From WRGT01 sp964450405 (GTDB lineage Bacteria; Spirochaetota; UBA4802; UBA5550), in the NCBI GenBank assembly GCA_964450405.1, contig CAYVCQ010000009.1, positions 75,031-139,030 of the forward strand: a stretch of 64,000 bases of DNA. Direction: 5' to 3'. The position numbers and the translations under genes were made by a program. The notes below the pieces were generated by a model, which searched no databases, had not been told where the DNA came from, and saw only the letters and a list, made by a program, of their open reading frames with translations. Shown in pieces: positions 7,294-16,191 of the stretch; position 1 is the stretch's first letter, and each line of letters starts with the position of its first letter.

Positions 7294-8556
7294 ATGTATA
7301 CAATACTTCACCTGGAAACCAGTACACTTTACAAAACCCTGATAAAAGAGATCTCTGCTGAAATCAGTGCAAAGTATCTCAATACCGGGAGTTCTGAAGA
7401 GGCGCTGGAAATCATACAAAAAGAGGATATTTCCCTGATACTCACTGCGCTTGAACTGGAAGAGGGGAACTCTCTCGATTTTATTAAGTCTCTCAATGAA
7501 TCTGAATATAGAAATATACCGGTAGTTGTAATTACAGGCAATGATACACTTGAAGATAGAAAAAAAATGTACGATCTTGGAATAGTTGATTTTATTCTGA
7601 AAAAATCGAGCCGGGATCAGATCAAACAGAGTCTTACCGGATACAGGAAAGACGATACGCTTTCTCTTAAGATGAGCGAGCTGTCATATGCAGTGATCGA
7701 CGACAGCCGTATGGATAGAAAAATAATTGAACGGATCTTCGCAATGAATAATATAAATAATGTAGACTATTTTGAAAGCGAGCAGGATCTATTTACTTCA
7801 ATCACTCACTATGATGTATATCTTGTTGATCTTGTTCTGAAAGAAACTACAGGTGATAAAGTTATTCAGAAATTAAGAGAGGATGATGCATCAAGCGTAG
7901 TAATAACAATTTCCGGAATTGATAATATTAAAACTATTTCAAGGGTTTTGTCAATCGGAGCTGATGATTATATCACAAAACCTTTTAATTATGACCTGTT
8001 TATTGCACGTCTCAAAACAAACATAAGAAATTATTTACTTCTGCAGGAGGTAAAGATTAAAACTGATCTGCTGGAGAAGATGTCTGTTACCGATTATCTC
8101 ACAGAGCTTCATAATAGGAGACACATCTTTTTCAGGCTCTCTCAGGAAATTGAGAAGTCTGGCAGATATAAAACTGCATTTTCATTACTGATGCTTGATA
8201 TCGATCATTTTAAAAAAATTAATGATACATATGGACATCAATTCGGAGATGTTATACTTAAAAAAGTTTCGGATATTATCAGGTCGACTATCCGGACAAT
8301 GGATGTAGCTGCGCGATATGGCGGAGAGGAGTTTATGGTTATACTACCTGAGGTTACTCTTAAGGGAGCTGTTACTGTTGCTGAGAGAATCAGAGAGGAA
8401 GTGGCGAAAATTAAGGTTGAGAATAAAACTTTGAATATTACAATCAGTTCGGGTACTGTTGAATATAAAGGTGAAGATATTCAGGAGATTGTTAAAAGGG
8501 CCGATCAGCTTCTGTATAAGGCGAAGGAGCTGGGGAGAAACCGTACAGAGAGTTGA
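7294..8556 (+). CDS. Two-receiver response regulator with GGDEF diguanylate cyclase
   Basis: A 420-residue cytoplasmic PleD-like protein, predicted to make c-di-GMP. Domain order: receiver 1 (about 1-120), receiver 2 (about 128-248), GGDEF (about 255-418). Receiver 1 is degenerate: the acidic pair near the N-terminus is replaced by HLE and the phospho-aspartate position reads LILTALEL (Ala53). Receiver 2 keeps DD near its start and the acceptor Asp179 in YLVDLVL, and also a KPF lysine. The GGDEF domain has the active motif GGEEF at 343-347 and an RTMD inhibitory-site motif just upstream, so product feedback is likely. No partner kinase lies next to it; SpoIIE and HisKA_2 kinases are elsewhere in the window. 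Monocistronic, converging on the rhamnose operon. Confidence 0.93.
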   Translation: MYTILHLETSTLYKTLIKEISAEISAKYLNTGSSEEALEIIQKEDISLILTALELEEGNSLDFIKSLNESEYRNIPVVVITGNDTLEDRKKMYDLGIVDFILKKSSRDQIKQSLTGYRKDDTLSLKMSELSYAVIDDSRMDRKIIERIFAMNNINNVDYFESEQDLFTSITHYDVYLVDLVLKETTGDKVIQKLREDDASSVVITISGIDNIKTISRVLSIGADDYITKPFNYDLFIARLKTNIRNYLLLQEVKIKTDLLEKMSVTDYLTELHNRRHIFFRLSQEIEKSGRYKTAFSLLMLDIDHFKKINDTYGHQFGDVILKKVSDIIRSTIRTMDVAARYGGEEFMVILPEVTLKGAVTVAERIREEVAKIKVENKTLNITISSGTVEYKGEDIQEIVKRADQLLYKAKELGRNRTES

Positions 8557-8566
8557 AGCATTATTG

Positions 8567-8607
8567 CGTTCAGAGGGATTCAGAAATACCGGAATCCCCG
8601 CTGAACG
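8567..8607. terminator. Hairpin between convergent genes
   Basis: CGTTCAG (8567-8573) and CTGAACG (8601-8607) are perfect inverted arms with an inner GATTC/GGAATC pairing. The hairpin sits between the ends of the GGDEF gene and rfbB, so it may serve as a bidirectional terminator; no strong T-run follows immediately. Confidence 0.45.
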
Positions 8608-8615
8608 GCTGAGGT

Positions 8616-9686
8616 TTATCTATTACTGTAATTTTTTTCTATCCACTTACGGTATTCACCGCTTCTGATACGGCTTATCCACTCGTCATTGGAAAAATAC
8701 CAGTCAATTGTAAGTTCAAGGCCCTTTTCGAAATCAAAACTCTGTGTCCAGCCGAGTTCTTTTTTAATCTTGTCGCAATTTATAGCATAACGTCTATCAT
8801 GTCCCGGCCTGTCCTTAACATAATCGATAAGTGTTTTAAAATGTTCTTTATCCTTTCCCATGCGTAGAGCCATCTTTTCACAGAGTACATTAACAAGCCT
8901 GATGTTCTCCCATTCATTCTCTCCGCCGATATTATATGTCTCGCCATTTCTACCGTTATTTACAACTGCCCAGACTGCGCTGTTGTGGTCATCAACATAT
9001 AGCCAGTCGCGGATATTTTTTCCGTCGCCGTATACCGGGAGTTTCTTCCCGTCCATAATATTCATTATAATTACAGGGATCAGTTTCTCCGGGAACTGAT
9101 ACGGGCCGTAGTTGTTCGAACAGTTGGTTATAGTAACCGGGAGATGATATGTGTGATTATACGCCATAACTATATGGTCAGATGAAGCCTTTGATGCTGA
9201 ATATGGACTTCGCGGATCGTATGGTGTCGTTTCAAAAAAGAATCCGCTGTCGCCAAGTGAGCCGTATACTTCGTCGGTGCTGATGTGGTGAAAAAGAACA
9301 TCTTCTCTTCCGTTCCATGAAACCTTTGCAGCCTCAAGAAGATTAAATGTCCCCATGATGTTGGTGTTCATAAACTCTGCCGGTCCATGTATTGATCTGT
9401 CAACATGGGACTCTGCTGCAAAATGTATAACAGTGTCGATATTGTATTTTTTAAATGCAGCATCAATGTCATCACTATTGCAGATGTCGCCATGTACAAA
9501 AAAATAACGGTTCCCTCCGAACTCATCGTTAATGTCCGTAAGGCTTTCCGCATTTCCGGCATATGTCAGTTTGTCAAAATTAATTATCTTTCCGCTGAAA
9601 TCTGTTTTTTTGAACAGATACCGTATAAAATTAGAACCGATAAATCCGGCACCTCCGGTAACCAGAATGTTTTCAAGTTTTCTCAT
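8616..9686 (-). CDS. rfbB: dTDP-glucose 4,6-dehydratase
   Basis: A 356-residue extended short-chain dehydrogenase. It oxidises and dehydrates dTDP-glucose to dTDP-4-keto-6-deoxyglucose, the second step of dTDP-L-rhamnose synthesis. Seen: NAD-binding TGGAGFIGSNF at about residue 9, FAAESHVDRSI, the catalytic STDEVYG and YSASKASSDH (YxxxK), and substrate-binding NNYGPYQFPEK. The length fits the family. It is the last gene of the minus-strand operon rfbA-rfbC-rfbD-rfbB, 15 bases after rfbD. Confidence 0.96.
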   Translation of the reverse strand: MRKLENILVTGGAGFIGSNFIRYLFKKTDFSGKIINFDKLTYAGNAESLTDINDEFGGNRYFFVHGDICNSDDIDAAFKKYNIDTVIHFAAESHVDRSIHGPAEFMNTNIMGTFNLLEAAKVSWNGREDVLFHHISTDEVYGSLGDSGFFFETTPYDPRSPYSASKASSDHIVMAYNHTYHLPVTITNCSNNYGPYQFPEKLIPVIIMNIMDGKKLPVYGDGKNIRDWLYVDDHNSAVWAVVNNGRNGETYNIGGENEWENIRLVNVLCEKMALRMGKDKEHFKTLIDYVKDRPGHDRRYAINCDKIKKELGWTQSFDFEKGLELTIDWYFSNDEWISRIRSGEYRKWIEKNYSNR

Positions 9687-9701
9687 AAAATTCCTCTTTT
9701 G

Positions 9702-10571
9702 TCAGCTTTTATTTTTTATCTCTGAAATATATTCTTCCAGAGTCTCTTTCCACATTTTAGGTCTATAACCGAATGTTTGAAATAGTTTATCCTTAAGCAT
9801 GTAGGAGTACGCAGGCCTTTTCGCTTTTGTCGGATATTGTGTAGAATCAACTGGATTGATTTTTACCATTCTGTCAGTCAGATTATATTTTAGAGATAGT
9901 TTATAGATTTCCGAGGCAAATTCATGCCAGTTAATCATACCCTCGCCTGAAAAGTGATAAATACCATATTTTTCTGAATCCGATCTGATGAGGTCAGCAA
10001 TAAAGTCAGATAGTTCGCCGGTATAAGTAGGGCTGCCGACCTGATCATTTACAACATTAAGCTCATCCCTCTGAGAAAAAAGATTCTGCATGGTGTGAAC
10101 AAAATTTTTACCATGAGGACCATAGAGCCATGAGATTCTGAAGATAAAATATTTTTCATACAGGGATGTTAAAAGTTTTTCACCTTCAAGTTTGCTGGCT
10201 CCGTAAACTCCCGACGGCCCGGTCTTATCATTTTCAGAGAAACCGTTTATTTTATCTCCGCTGAATACATAATCAGTAGAAAAGCTTATTATTTTTGCTC
10301 CGCTTTCCTTGTTGACTTCGGCAATATTTTTTACGCCAAATGCATTTACCGCAAAGGCTTTATCCTTTTCATCTTCAGCAAGATCTACAGCTGTATATGC
10401 TGAACAGATAATAATCCATTTAAAATTCTTACCACTGCAGAAAACATCCACTGCATCCCTGTCAGTTATATCTACTTCAATATCTGTGGAGATAAATGGC
10501 AGATCAGCATTCTTAAGTTTTTCCTCTATGTGTCTGCCGAGCATACCCCGGCCTCCGCTAATCCAGATCAT
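9702..10571 (-). CDS. rfbD: dTDP-4-dehydrorhamnose reductase
   Basis: A 289-residue NADPH-dependent short-chain dehydrogenase that reduces dTDP-4-keto-rhamnose to dTDP-L-rhamnose, the last step of the pathway. Seen: N-terminal nucleotide motif GGRGMLGRHI, STDYVFSGD, the catalytic YGASKLEGE, and the RISWLYGPHGKNFV region typical of RmlD. Its start abuts the rfbC stop without any spacer, so the two are coupled. Confidence 0.95.
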   Translation of the reverse strand: MIWISGGRGMLGRHIEEKLKNADLPFISTDIEVDITDRDAVDVFCSGKNFKWIIICSAYTAVDLAEDEKDKAFAVNAFGVKNIAEVNKESGAKIISFSTDYVFSGDKINGFSENDKTGPSGVYGASKLEGEKLLTSLYEKYFIFRISWLYGPHGKNFVHTMQNLFSQRDELNVVNDQVGSPTYTGELSDFIADLIRSDSEKYGIYHFSGEGMINWHEFASEIYKLSLKYNLTDRMVKINPVDSTQYPTKAKRPAYSYMLKDKLFQTFGYRPKMWKETLEEYISEIKNKS

Positions 10572-11117
10572 TTAGAATACCACTGCATCTTTAAGTAGAG
10601 GAAGTACAGTATCCTTGTCCGAGAGGAGAGGGTTTTCTATGGGCCATTTTATCGCGATCTCCGGGTCGTTCCAGATTATACCGGCATCACATTGCGGAGT
10701 ATATTCATTTGAACATTTGTATATTAAATGCACTTCGTCGGTTAGAGCCAGAAATCCATGTGCAAAACCTTCAGGAATATAAAACATAGTATTATTTTTT
10801 TCCGAGAGTTCCATAGCTATCCACTTTTTGAATGTTGGGGAATCTCTTCTTATGTCAACAGCAACATCCCACACAGCACCCTTTATCACTCTGACAAGCT
10901 TTGCCTGCGCTGCCGGAGTTTTCTGATAATGCAGTCCCCTGAGTACACCCTTAGTGGAATAAGAATGATTATCCTGCTTGAACTCCACATCGATACCGTT
11001 ACTTACGAATTCACTTTTTTTATATGACTCAAGGAAGAAACCTCTGCTGTCGCCAAATGAACGCGGTTCAACAATAATGACTCCATCGATATCAGCTTTA
11101 ATAAAATTAAATGGCAT
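10572..11117 (-). CDS. rfbC: dTDP-4-dehydrorhamnose 3,5-epimerase
   Basis: A 181-residue cupin enzyme that epimerises C3 and C5 of dTDP-4-keto-6-deoxyglucose. Seen: RGFFLESYKKSEF, DNHSYSTKGVLRGLHYQ with the catalytic His, VWDVAVDIRRDSPTFKKW, and FYIPEGFAHGF. Length and motif order match RmlC. It lies second in the operon, 78 bases after rfbA, with rfbD immediately downstream. Confidence 0.96.
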   Translation of the reverse strand: MPFNFIKADIDGVIIVEPRSFGDSRGFFLESYKKSEFVSNGIDVEFKQDNHSYSTKGVLRGLHYQKTPAAQAKLVRVIKGAVWDVAVDIRRDSPTFKKWIAMELSEKNNTMFYIPEGFAHGFLALTDEVHLIYKCSNEYTPQCDAGIIWNDPEIAIKWPIENPLLSDKDTVLPLLKDAVVF

Positions 11118-11195
11118 TATCTAAACTCCGGGATAAAATTTGTTGCAAATATTCTGCTTACAACACACTGCAAATTATAATAGAAAATTCAAATA

Positions 11196-12074
11196 TCAGA
11201 TAGGGGACTTTTTCTCAATAATATCAATAAGATATTTTCCGTATCCCGATTTCATAAGCGGCTCAGCAAGTTTTCTAAGCTGTTTCTCATCGATGTATCC
11301 CATTTCAAAGGCGATCTCTTCGATACATGCTACTTTAAGACCCTGACGATCTTCTATAATTTTTACAAATGTAGAAGCCTCGTGCATTGAATCATGTGTA
11401 CCTGTATCAAGCCAGGCATAACCTCGACCCATGAGCTGAATATTCATCTCTCCACGATTCAAATATTCCCTGTTAAGATCTGTAATTTCAATCTCACCGC
11501 GGGCTGATGGTTTAAGATTCGCTGCAATATCAACAACGCTATTATCATAAAAATATAAACCTACAACTGCATAGTTCGATTTGGGGACAGAAGGTTTCTC
11601 TTCAAGTGATATGACTTTTCCAGCGGAATTGAATTCGACTACTCCGTATCTTTCCGGATCATTCACGTAGTATCCGAAAACTGTTGCGCCCTTTTCGTTT
11701 TTTACCGCCCGCTGCAGCAGTTCTGAAAGACCGTTTGCGTAGAAAATATTATCTCCAAGAACCAGGCAGACGCTGTCTTTTCCGATAAAATCAGCACCCA
11801 CTATAAAAGCGTCAGCAAGACCTCTTGGTTTATCCTGAACTGCATAAGTAAATGTCATACCGAATTTTGATCCGTCACCAAGGACTCTTTCAAAAACAGG
11901 GGTATCCTCCGGAGTTGAGATTATCAGAATATCCTTTATTCCTGCCAGCATAAGAGTGGATAGAGGGTAATATATCATCGGCTTGTCGTAAACTGGAAGG
12001 AGCTGTTTGCATACAACCTGTGTAACAGGATAAAGTCTTGTGCCGGACCCTCCGGCGAGGATAATTCCTTTCAT
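11196..12074 (-). CDS. rfbA: Glucose-1-phosphate thymidylyltransferase
   Basis: A 292-residue nucleotidyltransferase that makes dTDP-glucose from glucose-1-phosphate and dTTP, the entry step for rhamnose. Seen: N-terminal GGSGTRLYPVTQVVCKQLLP, YDKPMIYYPLSTLMLAGI, LGDNIFYANGL and GRGYAWLDTGTHDSM, all diagnostic of RmlA. It heads the operon; the region 12075-12199 upstream should hold the promoter. The complete four-gene set points to rhamnose in a surface polysaccharide or glycoprotein. Confidence 0.96.
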   Translation of the reverse strand: MKGIILAGGSGTRLYPVTQVVCKQLLPVYDKPMIYYPLSTLMLAGIKDILIISTPEDTPVFERVLGDGSKFGMTFTYAVQDKPRGLADAFIVGADFIGKDSVCLVLGDNIFYANGLSELLQRAVKNEKGATVFGYYVNDPERYGVVEFNSAGKVISLEEKPSVPKSNYAVVGLYFYDNSVVDIAANLKPSARGEIEITDLNREYLNRGEMNIQLMGRGYAWLDTGTHDSMHEASTFVKIIEDRQGLKVACIEEIAFEMGYIDEKQLRKLAEPLMKSGYGKYLIDIIEKKSPI

Positions 12075-12199
12075 TTTTACCTCAGTGAATTGTACAATAT
12101 TACGACAAAAGTGTCAGTATGGGTAAAAAAATTCCACTAAAAAAAATCTTTTTGGAAAAAGTTAAAGGCATTAAATAGGCGCCAGGTTTATAAATATCA

Positions 12200-13825
12200 C
12201 TAAAAATCTAGGCGGATTCCTATCAGGTGATAAACTCTCGAAACATCGTTAATGGCTGCATTACTGTTATTAAATTCATTACTGAAGAACAGCATAATTA
12301 CAGGATCTTTGCTTAATCTTATGCCGAATTCAGATATAAATGACAAAGATATCTTTTCTCCTGTAAGGCATTTCTCTCCAAGAGTCAGAAAAACAATATT
12401 ACTGTTATAGCTGAAGATATCCCATCTTACATTTGAATTTATCATCCAATCCGCATCAATCCCCTCTGTTTTTATGACATTTCCTCCGGTCATCTCCAGT
12501 TCTAAATTGTTGATAAAACTAAATCCTGTATCTGCTTTTCCCCTGGTATTTTTTTCTATAAATCCCGGTTTCATGCCGGTAGTGCGGATTCTCAGGGCTG
12601 CAAGATGATAGTTCCATGGGCCTGTTCTGATGATATTGCCCTCATCGTATGCCGTGTAGCTGTAAAATGGGTCGATGAAAATCTTTTTGAAGATAAGTAG
12701 AGATATCCCCCCTTCATAAGATGTATCAATATAGGCTGGATACATTCCGGAATTTTCTTTAGATGAGGAATGTTTTAGTGAAGCATTAAAAAAGGCTGAA
12801 TCAGTTCCATATTTTATCAAATCAAGTGCAAACAATGTAGTTGCCCTGAAATTTTTTTTTATATCTCCTGCATAATATTCATATGAGCCGGTAAAATGAA
12901 GCTCGGGAGATTCAAATTGTCTATTCTTACGGTTTTTTTCAGGTGTTTTTTTATTTTCAGCATCGCTTAGAGCTGTTTCAGCACGTAAACCTGCAACTCT
13001 GTGATATTTTCCTTTTGGAGTTTCGCCAATATCATCAGTCACATATTCATATCTTATATATGGAGATATTTCTATCATATCCATTGATAATCTTACACCG
13101 CCCTCTATAGAGCGGTTCCAGCTGTATTGATCCGATACAAAATACTCTGCTGAACCATAAAGATATCCCGCAAAAAAATCAGTCATGTAGTAGTCATATC
13201 TAATTTTGAAATCGGATGTCCAGGTTGCAGGATAACTTATCGTTGCGATAGATTTTCTCAGAGCAATACTGTAGTTGATATAGTTATCTGATGAAAATAG
13301 TTTAACCCCGTTCTGTTTATTCTTATTTCCTATCGTCATTCCCCGAGTTTCCCATCGTAGGCCGATTCCGTACCATCTGGTGATTATGTCATCTGATGAT
13401 GTGGTATTGATAAAGTTTGTGCATCTGTGATCAAGGAAGCCGGATAGGGATCCTGATTTAAATTCTTTTCGTAGATTGAGATATTCAAGAGTGTATTGAA
13501 TTTTATTAAAATTGAAATTTTCCGATTCTGAATCTTTGTAATATAATGCCTGATTCATTGAAAACGATAACACATAATATTGATATCTCAAAAAATCAAT
13601 TTCTGCTGTATATGCTGCAATTCCCTGAAAATCAGAATCTTTATTGTAGATATACATTGGATCTGCTGTAAGACGTACAGGAGTAAAGGGGGGCTGAAAA
13701 TCCATGTTTGCTTTATCGGGAATACTTATATCTTCAACAGTATATTCCGCTCCGGAACTTACTGTTTTATAAAAACAGCAGAATACTACGGCAATAATCA
13801 TGAAAAATTTCAGTTTTCCAGTCAT
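12200..13825 (-). CDS. Predicted outer-membrane beta-barrel protein
   Basis: A 541-residue protein with a cleavable signal peptide (KLKFFMIIAVVFCCFYKTVSSGAE). The rest is a series of amphipathic strands with alternating aromatic residues, and it ends IGIRLDF with a terminal Phe, the signature for outer-membrane barrel insertion. No conserved domain recognised. It is upstream of, and same-strand with, the rhamnose operon but separated by about 125 bases, so a link to polysaccharide export is only possible. It could be a porin-like or LPS-related barrel. Confidence 0.75.
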   Translation of the reverse strand: MTGKLKFFMIIAVVFCCFYKTVSSGAEYTVEDISIPDKANMDFQPPFTPVRLTADPMYIYNKDSDFQGIAAYTAEIDFLRYQYYVLSFSMNQALYYKDSESENFNFNKIQYTLEYLNLRKEFKSGSLSGFLDHRCTNFINTTSSDDIITRWYGIGLRWETRGMTIGNKNKQNGVKLFSSDNYINYSIALRKSIATISYPATWTSDFKIRYDYYMTDFFAGYLYGSAEYFVSDQYSWNRSIEGGVRLSMDMIEISPYIRYEYVTDDIGETPKGKYHRVAGLRAETALSDAENKKTPEKNRKNRQFESPELHFTGSYEYYAGDIKKNFRATTLFALDLIKYGTDSAFFNASLKHSSSKENSGMYPAYIDTSYEGGISLLIFKKIFIDPFYSYTAYDEGNIIRTGPWNYHLAALRIRTTGMKPGFIEKNTRGKADTGFSFINNLELEMTGGNVIKTEGIDADWMINSNVRWDIFSYNSNIVFLTLGEKCLTGEKISLSFISEFGIRLSKDPVIMLFFSNEFNNSNAAINDVSRVYHLIGIRLDF

Positions 13826-13850
13826 AGGTTTACCTGTTATGTTTAACGGT

Positions 13851-14510
13851 TTAAAGTATAAAAACCTCTTTCAGAATCATGTATGAGCTGTTGAGTTTCT
13901 TCATCATTTCTTCAGATCCACCGCATCGGTCCGGGTGATACTTTCCGGCAAGTTCCCTGTAGCGGTTTACTATTCTTTTTTTCGCCGGGTTGTGTATATC
14001 AAAGAATCTCAGTGCTTCATCAATGTCTTTTTTTTTGAAACAGTAAACTTTAATTCCGCTCATAAGTTTTTTGAGAATTTCGGAATCTCCGAAAGTTATA
14101 TTTTCGGGATCAGTGTAAAAGTCCAGAAGGATATCGAATGTAGCACTGTTTCGGGAATTTTTATAATTCGAGTTATGAAAAGTACAGTAATCTGCTGCGG
14201 TTTTTTCTCCGCAGAAATTTCCCGTTTCGGGGTCGTAATGTCTGCATGTACCCTGTTCAGGTATTCTGATGAGTCTTATTCTCATACAGTCAAGGTGAAG
14301 ATAGAAGCCTTTCAATCCGGCTGAGAATTTTAACCTGTAAAGGGCATGGTAGATGGAAAAGTGTTTAACGAATAATGTGTGCTCATCGGAGATATCACTT
14401 TTTGAATTGATGAAATGTTTTATAATATCAAATTCCATAACCGGTATATTCTTCTCTTTAAGGAATTCGAAAAGATGATCTTCACTGATTTTAATTAGTT
14501 CCGGTTTCAT
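13851..14510 (-). CDS. J-domain protein (DnaJ-like C-terminus)
   Basis: About 219 residues, with the start chosen at ATG 14510 (MKPELIKISEDHLFEF); a longer frame up to 14654 would run into the hydrogenase gene. The last 60 residues form a J-domain, AKKRIVNRYRELAGKYHPDR with the HPD tripeptide, then EEMMKKLNSSYMILKE, so it should stimulate an Hsp70 ATPase. The N-terminal part has no known domain but holds a CRHYDPETGNFC...C...CTFH cysteine/histidine cluster that could bind zinc. It lies just downstream of the [FeFe]-hydrogenase-like gene on the same strand, so the two may be co-transcribed. Confidence 0.75.
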   Translation of the reverse strand: MKPELIKISEDHLFEFLKEKNIPVMEFDIIKHFINSKSDISDEHTLFVKHFSIYHALYRLKFSAGLKGFYLHLDCMRIRLIRIPEQGTCRHYDPETGNFCGEKTAADYCTFHNSNYKNSRNSATFDILLDFYTDPENITFGDSEILKKLMSGIKVYCFKKKDIDEALRFFDIHNPAKKRIVNRYRELAGKYHPDRCGGSEEMMKKLNSSYMILKEVFIL

Positions 14511-14598
14511 AATTTTTATTAATAATATTAATGATCCGGAACTGATTTTGTCAAGACAAACTGCATTGTTATCAATAGCCGGAATTTTACTGTTTCCT

Positions 14599-16164
14599 CT
14601 AATCAGATTTTTTCTGATAGTCCGAAGGTATCTGCCAGGAGGCTTTCCCTGCAAAGTCTTTTACGCTTTTACTCGCCTTATTTAGTGTGGTGATAGTTCC
14701 CGGTCCTCCGATGCATCCGAAGGGGCATGCCATTCCTTCAACTAGAAGAGGTTCAGGTTTTATGATCCCATGTTTTATATCTCTAAGAAGTTTCATGCAA
14801 TCTTCAAGAGTATCCGCAGCAGCAAAGGGGATATCTCTGTTATCACCGGATATTATTTTCGCCTGCGCAATAATTGCACTTGCGACTCCACCTGCTACGG
14901 GGAAATTTCTTCCGGCTGCTGATGCATTTTTAATTTCTTCACTTTCAATAAGAGTTGAAGGGTCAATATTCATTCCGGTTACCATGGCATTAAGTTCCTC
15001 GAATGTCATAACATAATCAACGAGCTCCTTAACCTCGGGATCAAAGCATTCATTCTTTTTTGAAATGCATGGCCCTATAAATACAATCTTTGAGTCCGGG
15101 GTTGTCTCTTTGATTTTCTTTGCTGTTTCAACCATGGGTGTAGATGATTTGCTTATTGATCCGCTGAATTCAGGAAAATTGTTTCTGGCAGCCTGTGCCC
15201 ATGATGGGCAGCAGCTTGTGCCGATAAAACCGGATTTCTCTGAGTTTTTTTTACTCGTTGTAATTCCGGCAAGCTCTCCTGCAAGATGCAGTACATCAAT
15301 ATCCGCGCCGTATGCTGTTTCCATAACTCCTGCAAAGCCGAGCATTTTTAAAGCTCCGATAAATTGAGAGGTTGAAACTTTGTCTCCAAGCTGGCCTGGA
15401 AAACTAGGGGCAATCTGAGCAAAAACCGGAGGACCATCTCCCGCTGCTGCTTTTTTCAGAGCAAAAAGTATCTGTACAATTTCAGATTTCTCACCAATAG
15501 CTCCAAATGGACAGGAAACAATGCATTGGCCGCAGCTTACACACTTGTCCTGATCAATCTCTGCAAATCCGTACTGATCAGATTTTATTGCGTCTACTCC
15601 GCATGCCGCAGAGCAGGGGCGCTCCCGGTATATAATTGCATTATAGGGACAAACCTGCGCGCATTTCCCGCATTTTATACAGATCTCCTGATCTATTACT
15701 GCCCCATTGTCATCTTTGGAAACACACTGTTTGGGGCAGACGATTGTGCAGGGATGAGCCATGCACGCCCTGCAAAGGTTTGAGACCATGAATGAGTCCG
15801 TGGGACATCTTTCACATCCGATCTTGATGACATTTACTATGGGTTTCTGAATAATTTTATTCCCGGTAAAAGCCTCTTTTACATCAAAGATAACCGGAGA
15901 GTGCTTTCCAAACTCCTGAATATCAAGGCCGAATCCGAGGCGCACCCTCTCCCGAATGATTGCTCTTTCGGCAAACACCGAATCTCTGTAGGTTGGAACA
16001 TCTTTCTTTATTACATTGTACGGAATCATCTCGACATATTCAGGAGCTTTATCTTCGTGTATCATTTTTACTATTTCAACCAGAGTGTTGCGCCTTATGC
16101 TCATCACATCGGTATACAGACCACGCATTTTTTCAAAGATGTTCAGTCGTTTGAGTTCAGGCAT
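14599..16164 (-). CDS. [FeFe]-hydrogenase-like protein with ferredoxin domains
   Basis: A 521-residue iron-sulfur protein. The N-terminal part (about 112-225) has at least three 4Fe-4S-type cysteine clusters (CRACMAHPCTIVCP, CIKCGKCAQVCP, CVSCGQCIVSCP). The C-terminal catalytic domain carries all three H-cluster signatures: TSCCPSW (near 317), FIGPCISKKNE (near 362) and EGMACPFGCIGGPG (near 477). It should therefore hold an H-cluster and make, use or sense H2. The layout resembles group B monomeric [FeFe] hydrogenases of anaerobes, which are poorly characterised; that assignment is from memory. No maturase genes (hydE/F/G) occur in the window. Codon usage is like its neighbours. Confidence 0.85.
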   Translation of the reverse strand: MPELKRLNIFEKMRGLYTDVMSIRRNTLVEIVKMIHEDKAPEYVEMIPYNVIKKDVPTYRDSVFAERAIIRERVRLGFGLDIQEFGKHSPVIFDVKEAFTGNKIIQKPIVNVIKIGCERCPTDSFMVSNLCRACMAHPCTIVCPKQCVSKDDNGAVIDQEICIKCGKCAQVCPYNAIIYRERPCSAACGVDAIKSDQYGFAEIDQDKCVSCGQCIVSCPFGAIGEKSEIVQILFALKKAAAGDGPPVFAQIAPSFPGQLGDKVSTSQFIGALKMLGFAGVMETAYGADIDVLHLAGELAGITTSKKNSEKSGFIGTSCCPSWAQAARNNFPEFSGSISKSSTPMVETAKKIKETTPDSKIVFIGPCISKKNECFDPEVKELVDYVMTFEELNAMVTGMNIDPSTLIESEEIKNASAAGRNFPVAGGVASAIIAQAKIISGDNRDIPFAAADTLEDCMKLLRDIKHGIIKPEPLLVEGMACPFGCIGGPGTITTLNKASKSVKDFAGKASWQIPSDYQKKSD

Positions 16165-16191
16165 TTTTTACCTCTATGCAGTTAAATGTTT

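Noticed and set aside
14511..14654. Longer N-terminus of the J-domain protein
   Set aside because: It would overlap the hydrogenase-like gene by 56 bases and its sequence is not J-protein-like; ATG 14510 is preferred.
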